Shown here: in pieces, positions 48,634 through 58,744 of the stretch
Numbering within the stretch: position 1 is the stretch's first letter
Layout: every line of letters starts with the position of its first letter
Translations under genes and position numbers: made by a program
Assembly (NCBI RefSeq): GCF_040958095.1
Contig: NC_091216.1
Coordinates: forward strand, 6,596,069-6,660,068
Length of the DNA: 64,000 bases
From: Procambarus clarkii
Lineage: Eukaryota > Arthropoda > Malacostraca > Decapoda > Cambaridae
Direction: 5' to 3'
Notes under the pieces: model-generated
What the model was told of the DNA's origin: nothing
Seen by the model: the letters and a program-made list of their open reading frames with translations, nothing else
Database searches by the model: none

Positions 48634-49874
48634 TGTAACACGGGTTTGAGTTCCTCTCTCTACTTCCTTCTTTCTTTGCCCTCTACCCGTATTCTTACTT
48701 TTATTTCTAAACCAAGGGACTCCAAAACTTTTAACAAAACCAACTCCACGCCACGTGGTCCTAAGACGATTGACCGACTTAGGATTCTACACCCAGTATG
48801 ACGTGACCTAAGCTCTGAACAAAACCCTAGAGTCACCTCTGCTGCCACCACCAGACCAGTAATACAAGAGCAATGATCGAGGTCTGGATCGATCACGCTA
48901 ATTAATCAACCTTGGGGCTTGATCCCCACTATATACGATGACCTTGAGTGTGGAATAAATTACACGGTAATGATAATTCCGATTCGATGTTAGAATCGGC
49001 GCCCAATACAACTCTGCCTCGTGTGGACCACGTGACCAGGACAAGTTTACACATAAAACACATGGAAATAATGAAATGCAAAATATTAACAAATTTAATT
49101 TATTAAAAGAAAAACTAAAACAAAATCTAAAAATGTTCACTCCCTATCACTTTAACACTCCCTACTTGACCTGAGTGGCAAATGAGACTATTTCTATACA
49201 TAACCATAGCAACTATACCTTGGGCGACCCGCTCTAGATGTTGGCTGGTCTTGGGGAGAGGTAAGATGTTTGACCTCTCCCAGCTGCTCCCGTATTCACA
49301 CTGATCTCTCTCTTGTCTGGTCTACCCCAGACAGAGCATTGTATCCTTCCGCCTAGTCAGTCAAAGTTCTACCAAGTTACTAGCCAGGTTTAAGTTATAA
49401 CAATTAACCTCTGTTGTACTTAATTGATCCAGACTGGTTGAATTATTTTACTGAATTAAATTACAAACATCTAACGGCAGAGCTGTTCCCGATCACAAAA
49501 ATGGTTATTAAAACTTTGAGAAATAGTAGACCTGTCATCCCCTGATGACCTATGACCGCCGGTCACTCCGCCTTAAAAGTTAGATCTGATTCGTGACGTC
49601 ACTGATGGTGACTTAAACTCAATAATTAGAATACTCTTGATATTGTATCCAGTACTATTATACAATACAATTTTAATGCAAAATGAATAAAGGCTAATTT
49701 TCTCTAAATTACTGAATACTATAGGATGATTCATTTTACGCAGCTATGAACAAAGCGTTGGTTATTTCCACCGCGAATTCCCCTGGGGGTCAGGTCACCA
49801 TGCGGCTCAGCTTCCCATTCTCTTTTGTCGATAAACCCCTCTGGATAATTCTTACAACAGCCTAGTTTGTTACA
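48634..49874 (-). repeat. 5' LTR of element 2 (minus orientation)
   Basis: The partner of 46757-47997, with the same length and apparently the same sequence. Confidence 0.92.
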
Positions 49875-51250
49875 TCAAGAGGCTCTTTATCAAGTGACCC
49901 CTTATCAAGCGGCTCCTTATCAAGTGGCCCCTTATCAAGTGGCCACTTATCAAGTGGCCCCTTATCAAGTGGCACCCTTATCAAGTGGCCCCTTATCAAG
50001 AGGCTCTATATCAAGTGGCTCCTTATCAAGTGGCACCTTATTAAGTGGCCCCTTATGAAGTGGCTCCTTATCAAGTGGATCCTTATCAAGTGGCACTTTA
50101 TCAAATGGCCCCTTATCAAGTGTCCCTTTATCAAGAGGCCTCTTATCAAGTGGTTCTTTATCAAATAGCATCTTATCAAGTGGCCCCTTATCAAGTGGAA
50201 CGTTATCAAGTGGCACCTTATCAAGTGGCACCTTATCAAGTGGCACCTTATCAAGTGGCCCCTTATTAAGTGGCTCCTTATCAAGTGGCACCTTATTAAG
50301 TGGCCCCATATCAAGTGGCCTCTTATCAAGTGGGCCCTTATCAAGTGGCCCCTTATCAAGTGTCCCTTTATCAAGAGGCCTCTTATCAAGTGGTTCTTTA
50401 TCAAATAGCACCTTATCAAGTGGCTCCTTATCAAGTGGCACGTTATCAAGTGATCCCTAATCAAATGGCCACATATCAAGTGGCCCCTTATCAAGTGGCA
50501 CCTTATCAAGTGGCACCTTATCAAGTGGCACCTTATCAAGTGGCACCTTATCAAGTGGCCACATATCAAGTGGCCTCTTATCAAGTGGGCCCTTATCAAG
50601 TGGCCCCTTATCAAGTGGCACCTTATCAAGTGTCACCTTATCAAGTGGGCCCTTATCAAGTGGCCCCTTATTAAGTGGCTCCTTATCAAGTGGCCCCTTA
50701 TCAAGTGGCCCCTTATCAAGTGGCCCCTTATCAAATGACCCCTTATCAAGTGGCCCCATATGAAGTGGCTCCTTATCAAGGGGCACCTTATCAAGTGGCC
50801 CCTTATCAAAAGGCTCTTTATCAAGTGGCTCCTTATCAAATGGTTACTTATCAAGTGGCTCCTTATCAAGAGAATACTTATCAAGTGACCCCTTATCAAG
50901 AGGCCCCTTATCAAGTGGCCCCTTATCAAGAGGCAACTTAACAAGTGGCTCCTTATCAAGTGGCCCTTTATCAAGTGGCCCCTTATCAAGTGACCCCCTT
51001 ATCAAAAGTCTCATATCGTGTGGCCTCTTATCAAGTAGTATATTATTAAGAGGCACCTTATTAAGTGGCCTTTTACCAAATGGCCAATCATCACGTAGCC
51101 CTTATCAAGTTGCTATTGATCATGAGGCACCTTATCAAGTGGCCCCTTATCAAGTGGCCTCTTATCATGAGGCACTAGATCAAGAGGCACTTTATCAAGA
51201 GGCCCCTTATCAAGTGGCTCCTTATCAAGTGGCCTTGATAAGGGGCCACT
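49875..51250. repeat. 15-bp satellite array
   Basis: About 90 units of 15 bp, consensus CTTATCAAGTGGCCC, with CC/CA/TC changes near the end. Both strands stay open (pentapeptides YQVAP on plus, LDKGP on minus). A 240-bp higher-order copy is visible (50110-50172 and 50350-50412). The right end is inverted: CTTATCAA, GTGGCC, TTGATAAG at about 51223-51244. A single unit (GGCACCTTATCAA) remains left of the LTR elements at about 45705-45717. Confidence 0.95.
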
Positions 51251-51314
51251 CGTGATAATACTGTAAAACATTCAAGCAACACCCCCAGCACCGTGTGTAC
51301 CGCTGGTCACACTA

Positions 51315-52334
51315 CTACAACTACTGCCCCGGACCATCCCGTCCATTACTGCCCCGGACCATCCCGTCCATTACTGCCCCGGACCATCCCGTCCATTACT
51401 GCCCCGGACCATCCCGTCCATTACTGCCCCGGACCATCCCGTCCATTACTGCCCCGGACCATCCCGTCCATTACTGCCCCGGACCATCCCGTCCATTACT
51501 GCCCCGGACCATCCCGTCCATTACTGCCCCGGACCATCCCGTCCGTTACTGCCCCGGACCATCCCGTCCATTACTGCCCCGGACCATCCCGTCCATTACT
51601 GCCCCGGACCATCCCGTCCATTACTGCCCCGGACCATCCCGTCCATTACTGCCCCGGGCCATCCCGTCCATTACTGCCCCGGACCATCCCGTCCATTACT
51701 GCCCCGGACCATCCCGTCCATTACTGCCCCGGGCCATCCCGTCCATTACTGCCCCGGACCATCCCGTCCATTACTGTCCCGGACCATCCCGTCCATTACT
51801 GCCCCGGACCATCCCGTCCATTACTGCCCCGGGCCATCCCGTCCATTACTGTCCCGGGCCATCCCGTCCATTACTGTCCCGGGCCATCCCGTCCATTACT
51901 GCCCCGGGCCATCCCGTCCATTACTGCCCCGGACCATCCCGTCCATTACTGCCCCGGGCCATCCCGTCCATTACTGCCCCGGGCCATCCCGTCCATTACT
52001 GCCCCGGACCATCCCGTCCATTACTGCCCCGGGCCATCCCGTCCATTACTGTCCCGGGCCATCCCGTCCATTACTGCCCCGGGCCATCCCGTCCATTACT
52101 GCCCCGGACCATCCCGTCCATTACTGCCCCGGGCCATCCCGTCCATTACTGCCCCGGGCCATCCCGTCCATTACTGCCCCGGACCATCCCGTCCATTACT
52201 GCCCCGGGCCATCCCGTCCATTACTGCCCCGGGCCATCCCGTCCATTACTGCCCCGGACCATCCCGTCCATTACTGCCCCGGGCCATCCGTCCATTACTG
52301 TCCCGGACCATCCCGTCCATTACTGCCCCGGGCC
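51315..52334. repeat. 25-bp satellite array
   Basis: About 40 units of 25 bp, TGCCCCGGACCATCCCGTCC plus ATTAC. The units before about 51650 nearly all read CGGACC; after that CGGGCC and TGTCCC variants are mixed in. One unit near 52289 lacks a base. Forward frames up to 384 codons are artefacts. Confidence 0.97.
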
Positions 52335-52350
52335 AGGAGCAGAACTCACT

Positions 52351-52391
52351 CCAGGTGTGGACCAGGTGTGGACCAGGTGTGGACCAGGTGT
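52351..52391. repeat. 11-bp minisatellite
   Basis: Four units of CCAGGTGTGGA follow the 25-bp array. Confidence 0.9.
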
Positions 52392-52392
52392 A

Positions 52393-53180
52393 AATTGCTT
52401 CATAAGACCAAACAAAATCCGTGAAAGAAAGATGACTTTCCTCTTGTAATAATTTATCTGTTATTAACTAAGTAACCATTATATCAAGACATATATCATT
52501 ACGACCACTGAGCGTTTTGTTATCTGAGAGTCCACTGTAAACCATGTTATCTCTTGCTCTGCTCAGACATTCTCAATTTTGGGAACGTCAACAAATCCAA
52601 CAGAGCAGAAATATGTTTGTATCCTTGTGTGTAAATTTCAAAAGAGAAGATAGTCGTGGATGGAAAGATGGGGCAAACAACCATCTGCTCTCCATCAGAG
52701 AAAATAGCGGTCTTGACTCGTTGCAAATGCCACCTGAGACACGTGTGCCACCTTGTCACCAATGTATAGATGGTGTCGCTACCCAGACAGCTCCACCTCT
52801 CTCTCCCTCTGAGACATGCTCCTCCACGCTCCAATGTGCCACTAACGCGCATGCGTCAATGATATCGTACTCTGTGGTTAAAATTTGTAGCATGCTAATG
52901 TAAAACAAACGATTAAATAGTTTTTCCTCCAAGTTAGGCCTATTAGACATTACACAAGTGTTATGTTCAGATGGCTAGTTGGTGTTATTTGAGTTGACGG
53001 GAAACTTTATTCTCAAACAACCATTACTTCAACTATACGGTTACCTAGAAAAAGCCAGAATTCATAAGCAATGGTCAAATGGTCGTTAAGCCAGACGCTA
53101 ATTCTCCTGTGTATAACTGAAACCTTCTCTGCCCACGACAAACTACTCACGGCACTCAAACTTTTATCAAACAAACTTCA
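52393..53180. other. Non-coding stretch without recognised features
   Basis: Short frames on both strands (up to 119 codons) have no known motif. The sequence is not simple, so diverged mobile-element or intronic DNA is possible. Confidence 0.45.
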
Positions 53181-53254
53181 CTGGTGTGATGTGTACGAGT
53201 CCCGCCTCCAGACTCCGCTGGTGTGATGTGTACGAGTCCCGCCTCCAGACTCCT
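53181..53254. repeat. Tandem duplication of 37 bp
   Basis: Two copies of CTGGTGTGATGTGTACGAGT plus CCCGCCTCCAGACTCC with one further base, at 53181-53217 and 53218-53254, identical except the last base. Confidence 0.95.
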
Positions 53255-53547
53255 CACCAACCAACTGCAAACACAAATATGTGCCACGAAGTGTAAACGC
53301 CAAGTGTAATTGTCACTGAACTCTTCCACAAATTCAAAATATACAATAATATTATCATACATTTGCGAAAATATCCATAATTAATACATAATATTCATGT
53401 GCAGATGAAGAGTCACAATAACGTGGCTGAAAAATGTTGACCAAACCACAAACTAGAATTTAAAGAGATGACGACGTTTCTGTCCGTTCTGGACCATTCC
53501 CAAGTGATAAGACGAGGTTGTTGTTGTTTAAGATTCAGCTCCCTTGA

Positions 53548-53600
53548 ACAAAAAGATCTAAGCAGCACGGGCTATGGTGAGCCCGTAAGTGAAGGGTCTT
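53548..53600 (+). repeat. Dispersed repeat fragment Y, copy 2
   Basis: Diverged copy of 39186-39262, with AGCACGGGCTATGGTGAGCC. Confidence 0.55.
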
Positions 53601-53877
53601 TGGAACCATTATCTGTAACATTAGCTGATACTGGAGATCTATGGACTGATGGGGGTCCTCATGGTGGATTTCAGCCTCGGAGGGCTGGGCGTAACAGTTA
53701 TGGCGCTGGTGGGTTAGTTTAGACCTCTAGGTCTTCCATGAGACGAGGGAGGCATGGCCATTAAGTAGGCATGAGAGAGGTGAGGAGCTCTCCATCTCCT
53801 CACCTCTCTCTCTTTGGACGGGCTGGGCCTGAGAACTGGTTGATACATTAGTTCATTCTCGAGATCATCACCCCTTC

Positions 53878-54118
53878 CTTATCAACGTCAACCCATCCGT
53901 ATCAAAGTCAGCCCATCCTTATCAACGTCAGCCCATTCTTATCAACGTACACCCATCATCCTGGACGTCAGCCCATCCTCCTGAACGTCAGCCCATTATC
54001 CTGGACGTCAGCCCATCATCCTGGCCGTCAGCCCACATCCCTGGACGTCAGGCCATCCTCCTGGACGTCAGTCCATCCTCGTGAACGTCAGCCCATCCTC
54101 CTGAACGTCAAGCCCATC
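53878..54118. repeat. 20-bp minisatellite, diverged
   Basis: About twelve imperfect units of GTCAGCCCATCCTCCTGAAC, changing from TTATCAAC in the early units to CCTGGAC/CCTGAAC in the later ones. Confidence 0.85.
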
Positions 54119-54227
54119 CACATTTATATCTGCCCGTCTTCATCAATATCAGCTTATCATCAAACATCAATCCATACTCACAAACATCAGCACCCATCAT
54201 TTCACATCAGGTCATCACGTCATTGTC

Positions 54228-54376
54228 ATACACATCAGGTCCTGTTCATACACATCAGGTCCTGTTCATACACATCAGGTCCTGTTCATACACATCAGGT
54301 CCTGTTCATACACATCAGGTCCTGTTCATACACATCAGGTCCTGTTCATACACATCAGGTCCTGTTCATACACATC
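54228..54376. repeat. 20-bp tandem repeat, homogeneous
   Basis: Seven identical units of CACATCAGGTCCTGTTCATA, plus partial ends. Confidence 0.97.
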
Positions 54377-54385
54377 GCCAGTGAG

Positions 54386-54745
54386 AGGACCTCAGTGGCG
54401 TGAAATACTAAAATGACAACTAAATAGTTTCCCCTTACTCTGATGACACAAAGGTTGCTTGCTAAACCTTTGAAGCAGAGGAAGTTTCGTCTGTTTTATG
54501 GGAGTACGGGCAAATTATTGACAGCAGGAAGTTTGTATCAATTCTCTCCAGATCATTGAATAATAGTACATATTACTATAAAAAAAAAAGGGTTTTGAAA
54601 AATTAGTTTGGACAAAATTTAGCTGTGATGCTGGTGGTTAAGTGACAAAAATAGTCTTGGGGGTCAGCATGTGGCATTGACATGTTGTTCTCCTTTAAAA
54701 TCTGGCGAACCCCAAATAGCCTATGTTCATCCCGTACCCCAGACT
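54386..54745 (+). repeat. Dispersed repeat X, copy 2
   Basis: It matches 40420-40940 from CAGTGAGAGGACCTCAGTGG to CCCGTACCCCAGAC. GGGCAAATTATTGACAGCAG is the best-kept part. Confidence 0.72.
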
Positions 54746-55329
54746 AGTCTCTTAATTTTGCCATTTAGAGATAAATATAAATTCATGCAGAATAAAATTG
54801 TTAAATCATCATATTACTGAGGATAAAGTACCTGAACTCCTTGCACGGCACCAATGCTTTGCTTCCAGTAAATAAATGACACATGAAATTATAGAACAAA
54901 CAGTGTAGTGTGAAGACAACCATTAATTAACAGCAGTTAATTAACAATTAATGACCCTGTCCTCCATAGCTAAAACAGTTAAGTATTAGCGAAAATACCT
55001 ACCATTAATGTATAACAAATAATTATAAATACATAGCTATTGAAATGGAATAATTTTTTAACCAAGCTGACATTATTATAAGATTTGCAGGATAGATGTA
55101 ATTGTTAATGTCATAATCTCCGTTGACGTTTGATAAAGACATGTTGTGCCCTCTGTAATCCTTCTTGTGCTACCGTTCATAGGGTGATTAAGGTGTGTAC
55201 AATAATCTAATCCCTATGCCAATTAGGGTGAGCCTAACCCTAAGCGTATGGCATACATTTATGAACAAACAGACGAACAGACAAACACACTCACTTATAG
55301 TATAAGTAAAAGGGTACCTGGCTGTGTCC
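54746..55329. other. Non-coding stretch without recognised features
   Basis: AT-rich DNA with no supported feature. Confidence 0.5.
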
Positions 55330-56110
55330 AGGTCTGTCCTTATATCTATCCGTCCATCTATTCCTCCATCAATCTGTCTTTTTATCTATCCATCTATCTA
55401 TCGGTATATGTTTCTATCCAACCATATATCAATATATTTTCTATGCATCTATCTATCATTACATTCGCTATCCATCCATCATTACATTCGCTATCCATCC
55501 ATCTATCCATCTATTTCTCCGTCAGTCTATTAATCAATTTATCGATGTGCCCATCTATCTATCCAACTATCTGTCATCTTTCTATCAGGCTATCCATCTA
55601 TTTGTTCATCTATCCAAACATTTATCTATCTATGCATTCACCTGTCTATCCCTTTATATATCCATCTATCCATCAGTCTTTCCATCGCTGTTTACATTAA
55701 TCTATTAATCTATCAGTCGACCTACTCACCTTTTTACCCCTACCATCTATCAATCAATACATTCTTCTGTCCATACACCAACCCATCTATCAATTTATCC
55801 ACCCATCTATCCATCAATCTATCCATCTATCCATACATCTATTTATACATCCATCTATCCATTAATCAATAAATCCATCCTTCTATCCATCAATCAATAA
55901 ATCCATCCATCTTTCCATCAATCAATAAATCCATCCATCTATCCATAAATCTGTTTATACATCCATCTATCAATCCTTTCACCTACTCATCTTTCTATCA
56001 ATTTATCTTTCTATCTATCCCTCTATTCATCTATATCTTTATCCATCTATCCAGCTATCCATCCATCTATTCATCAAGATATCCACCTATCTCTGGACCC
56101 ATCCCGCTAT
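55330..56110. repeat. (ATCT/ATCC)n imperfect tetranucleotide repeat
   Basis: About 780 bp of CATCTATCCATC-type repeats with many substitutions. The open frames in it are rich in Ile, Tyr, Ser and Pro and are not genes. Confidence 0.95.
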
Positions 56111-56119
56111 AATTCATCT

Positions 56120-56312
56120 ATTGCCTGTCTTTAAATCTGGCTCTTTCTCTTTGTTTCTGCTTCTCTGTTTCGTCTCTGTCAACCTGTCTCTATGTACGTC
56201 TGTATCTAAGTCTTTCTGTCTCTGTCTCTCTGTCTGTCTCTGTCTGCCTTTGTCACGGTTTCTATGTGTCTCGGTCTGTGTCTGCCTCTGTCTCAGTCTG
56301 TGTCTTTGTCTA
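56120..56312. repeat. (TCTG/TCTC)n imperfect repeat
   Basis: A degenerate GTCTCTGTCT-type pyrimidine-rich repeat, continuous with the preceding tetranucleotide tract. Confidence 0.85.
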
Positions 56313-56570
56313 TTGTGTGGTGGTTATCAGTGAGAGAAACTCAGTGATGTGATACACTAATAATAGGAAAAGTTACCCGTTACCCTGATAAAAAATCGGG
56401 GCTGTTTTGAAAAAAAAGTGTTTTGAAAAGCTTGTCTTGAAAACATTTAGCTGTGTAGCCGGCAGACAGTGCCAGAAATCGTCGTGGGTGTCAGAATGTG
56501 GCATTTTCACGCGGTTCCCTTTTGAAATCTGGCGACCCCGACCAGTCAATGTTCATCTCTTACCCCAGAC
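56313..56570 (+). repeat. Dispersed repeat X, copy 3 (internally deleted)
   Basis: It matches both ends of copies 1 and 2 (GTGGTTATCAGTGAGAGAAA at the left, AATGTTCATCTCTTACCCCA at the right) but lacks the middle part that contains the CAAATTATTGACAGCAGGAA box. Confidence 0.7.
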
Positions 56571-56659
56571 TATACACTGAGCAAATTTGTGAGAACAAAT
56601 TCCCATAAAATATATATGGAAATACAAAATTAATTTAATAAAATGCAAAGAAGAAATAA

Positions 56660-56853
<194 letters not shown>

Positions 56854-57062
56854 CCATGAGCTTAAAAGTTACTTACATAATAAGTCAATAACTGGCAAAT
56901 GGAGGCATAGGTCATTTTGATGGGAGTCATTAACTCTAAAGCACTGATTCATGGTAGTGATTCATGGGAGTGTTCCACTATAATACGACTGGTTGGTAGG
57001 ACTGCTCAGCTATTGTTGCTCTGTATCACAGCAGTGTTTAACTCTAATGGCACTCATTTTGT

Positions 57063-57065
<3 letters not shown>

Positions 57066-57130
<65 letters not shown>
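57066..57130. repeat. (TC)n microsatellite
   Basis: About 32 TC dinucleotides, followed by a short (AC)n just before the SINE. Confidence 0.98.
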
Positions 57131-57133
<3 letters not shown>

Positions 57134-57168
57134 CTCTTTGCATCACACACACACACACAGGGGCCTTG

Positions 57169-57179
57169 TAGCCTGGTGG
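57169..57179 (+). promoter_or_regulatory. SINE A box (RNA polymerase III)
   Basis: TAGCCTGGTGG fits the A-box consensus TRGCNNRRYGG in the expected position after the acceptor stem. Confidence 0.8.
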
Positions 57180-57211
57180 ATAGCGCGCAGGACTCGTAAT
57201 TCTGTGGCGCG

Positions 57212-57222
57212 GGTTCGATTCC
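57212..57222 (+). promoter_or_regulatory. SINE B box (RNA polymerase III)
   Basis: GGTTCGATTCC is a perfect B box, 33 bp after the A box. Confidence 0.9.
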
Positions 57223-57438
57223 CGCACGAGGCTGAAACAAATGGGCAAAGTTTCTTTCACCCTGAATGCCCCTGTTACCTAGCAGTATATGGGTACCTGG
57301 GAGTTAGTCAGCTGTCACGGGCTGCTTCTTGGGGTGTGTGTGGGGTGTGGAAAAAAAAGTAGTTAGTAAACAGTTGATTGACAGTTGAGAGGCTGGCCGA
57401 AAGAGCAAAGCTCAACCCCCGCAAACACCACTAGGTGA

Positions 57439-57440
<2 letters not shown>

Positions 57441-57490
<50 letters not shown>
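57441..57490. repeat. (AC)n between the SINE and LINE copy 3
   Basis: 25 AC dinucleotides. It could have grown from the GTGAATACAC tail of the SINE. Confidence 0.95.
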
Positions 57491-57493
<3 letters not shown>

Positions 57494-58744
57494 GTACACT
57501 AACATAGATGGAATTACATATAAAGCAAATGAGCTTGGAGAACTGGTACTAGAGGAAAACCCAGACATAATAGCCCTCACAGAAACAAAGCTCACGAAAA
57601 CGATAACAAACGCAGTGTTCCCACAGGACTATTATGTTATGAGGAAAGAGAGGGAAGGAAGAGGTGTGGGTGGTGTAGCTCTGCTGGTAAGAAAAGGCTG
57701 GGATTTTGAGGAGATGGATATTCAGGGCTGTGAAGGTTTCAGTGACTACATAGCAGGTACCGTAACAAATGGAGGGAAAAAAATTATGGTCGTAGTCATA
57801 TATAATCCACCACCAAATGACAGAAAACCTAGACAGGAATATGATTGAAACAACATGGCCACCATTAACATAATAGAAAGAGCAGCTTCTGTTGCTGGCA
57901 GGAATGGATCTGGACTACTAATTATGATAGACTTCAACCATGGGAAGATAGATTGGAAGAACAGAGACCCGCATGGAGGACCAGAAACGTGGAGAGCAAA
58001 GTTGCTGGACGTGGCAACAAGAAACTTTCTAAGCCAGCACATCAAAGAACCAACAAGAATGAGAGGAGAAGATGAACCAGCAATGCTTGATTTGATATTT
58101 ACCCTAAATGAGTGGGATATAAGAGAAGTTAGGATGGAAGCGCCCTTGAGAATGAGTGACCACAGTGTATTGAACTTTGAGTACCTGGTAGAGCTAGGAA
58201 TTATCTCCCCCAAAAAAGAACTAGGAATCAAAAGGCTGGCATACCGAAAGGGGAATTATGAACAGATGAGAAGTTTCCGAAGTGAAATACCTTGGGACAC
58301 AGACCTCAGAGATAAGTCTGTACAGGGTATGATGGACTATGTTACCCAAAAGTGTCAGAAGGCAGTAAACAGGTTCATCCCGGCCCAAAGGGAAAAATCC
58401 GAGAAGCAACAGAAGAATCCATGGTATAATAGGGCATGTATGGAAGCGAAGAAACTGAACAAAAGGGCGTGGAGGAACTTCCGGAATAATAGAACACCAG
58501 AAAGCAGAGAGAGATACCAGAGAACCAGGAATGAGTACGTCAGGGTGAGAAGAGAAGCAGAGAAAAATTTTGAAAATTATATAGCAAACAAAGCCAAGAC
58601 CGAACCAAAGCTACTCCACAGTCACATCAGACGGAAAACAACAGCGAAAGAACAGGTATTGAAACTTAGAACAGGCGAGGACAGGTATACAGAGAATGAC
58701 AGAGAGGTGTGTGAAGAACTCAACAAGAGGTTCCAAGAGGTCTT
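57491..58744 (+). pseudogene. LINE copy 3: endonuclease and linker, truncated at both ends
   Basis: Same family as copies 1 and 2. It starts at the endonuclease ATG (57492, MYTNIDG), with no ORF1 or 5' UTR, directly after (AC)n. The endonuclease has TETK, the GDFN region altered to IDFNHG, and MSDHSV. A single TGA at 57846-57848 (Arg in copy 2) interrupts the frame. It is otherwise open through the linker to about 58744, at EELNKRFQEV, where homology ends before the RT domain and antisense gag-protease sequence begins. The junction is a rearrangement or an insertion. Confidence 0.87.

Larger units (their letters stand above)
46757..49874 (-). mobile_element. Very young non-autonomous LTR retrotransposon (element 2)
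   Basis: Two direct repeats of 1241 bp each (46757-47997 and 48634-49874) look identical where compared. They start TGTAACA and end TGTTACA. The interior is only 636 bp. Reading on the minus strand, a TGGCAGCGGGTT primer site follows the LTR at 48634 and a GGGGGGG tract precedes the LTR at 47997, so transcription runs leftward. The target duplication is TCAA: right copy 49875-49878, left copy 45714-45717, now separated by the nested solo LTR. No protein-coding domain is present. Confidence 0.9.
57163..57440 (+). mobile_element. tRNA-derived SINE with a LINE-matching tail
   Basis: The 5' 70 bp fold as a tRNA. The acceptor stem pairs GCCTTGT (57163-57169) with ACGAGGC (57226-57232). The anticodon stem CAGGA/TTCTG encloses CTCGTAA, with CGT in the anticodon position (threonine-like). 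The T arm is GCGGGTTCGATTCCCGC. A body of about 135 bp follows, and then a 3' end of about 70 bp that matches the 3' UTR of LINE copy 2 (4528-4612). It ends CTAGGTGAAT and runs into (AC)n. Recognition of the shared tail by the LINE RT is the established model for such pairs. Confidence 0.9.

Noticed and set aside
49867..51056. Frames of LDKGP or YQVAP pentapeptides up to 207 codons
   Set aside because: Translations of the 15-bp satellite.
51293..52449. Proline- and histidine-rich frames of 366 and 384 codons
   Set aside because: Translations of the 25-bp satellite.
57163..57232. A functional tRNA-Thr gene (CGT)
   Set aside because: The tRNA-like fold is good, but it continues into a SINE body and a LINE-type tail, so it is the promoter head of a SINE.
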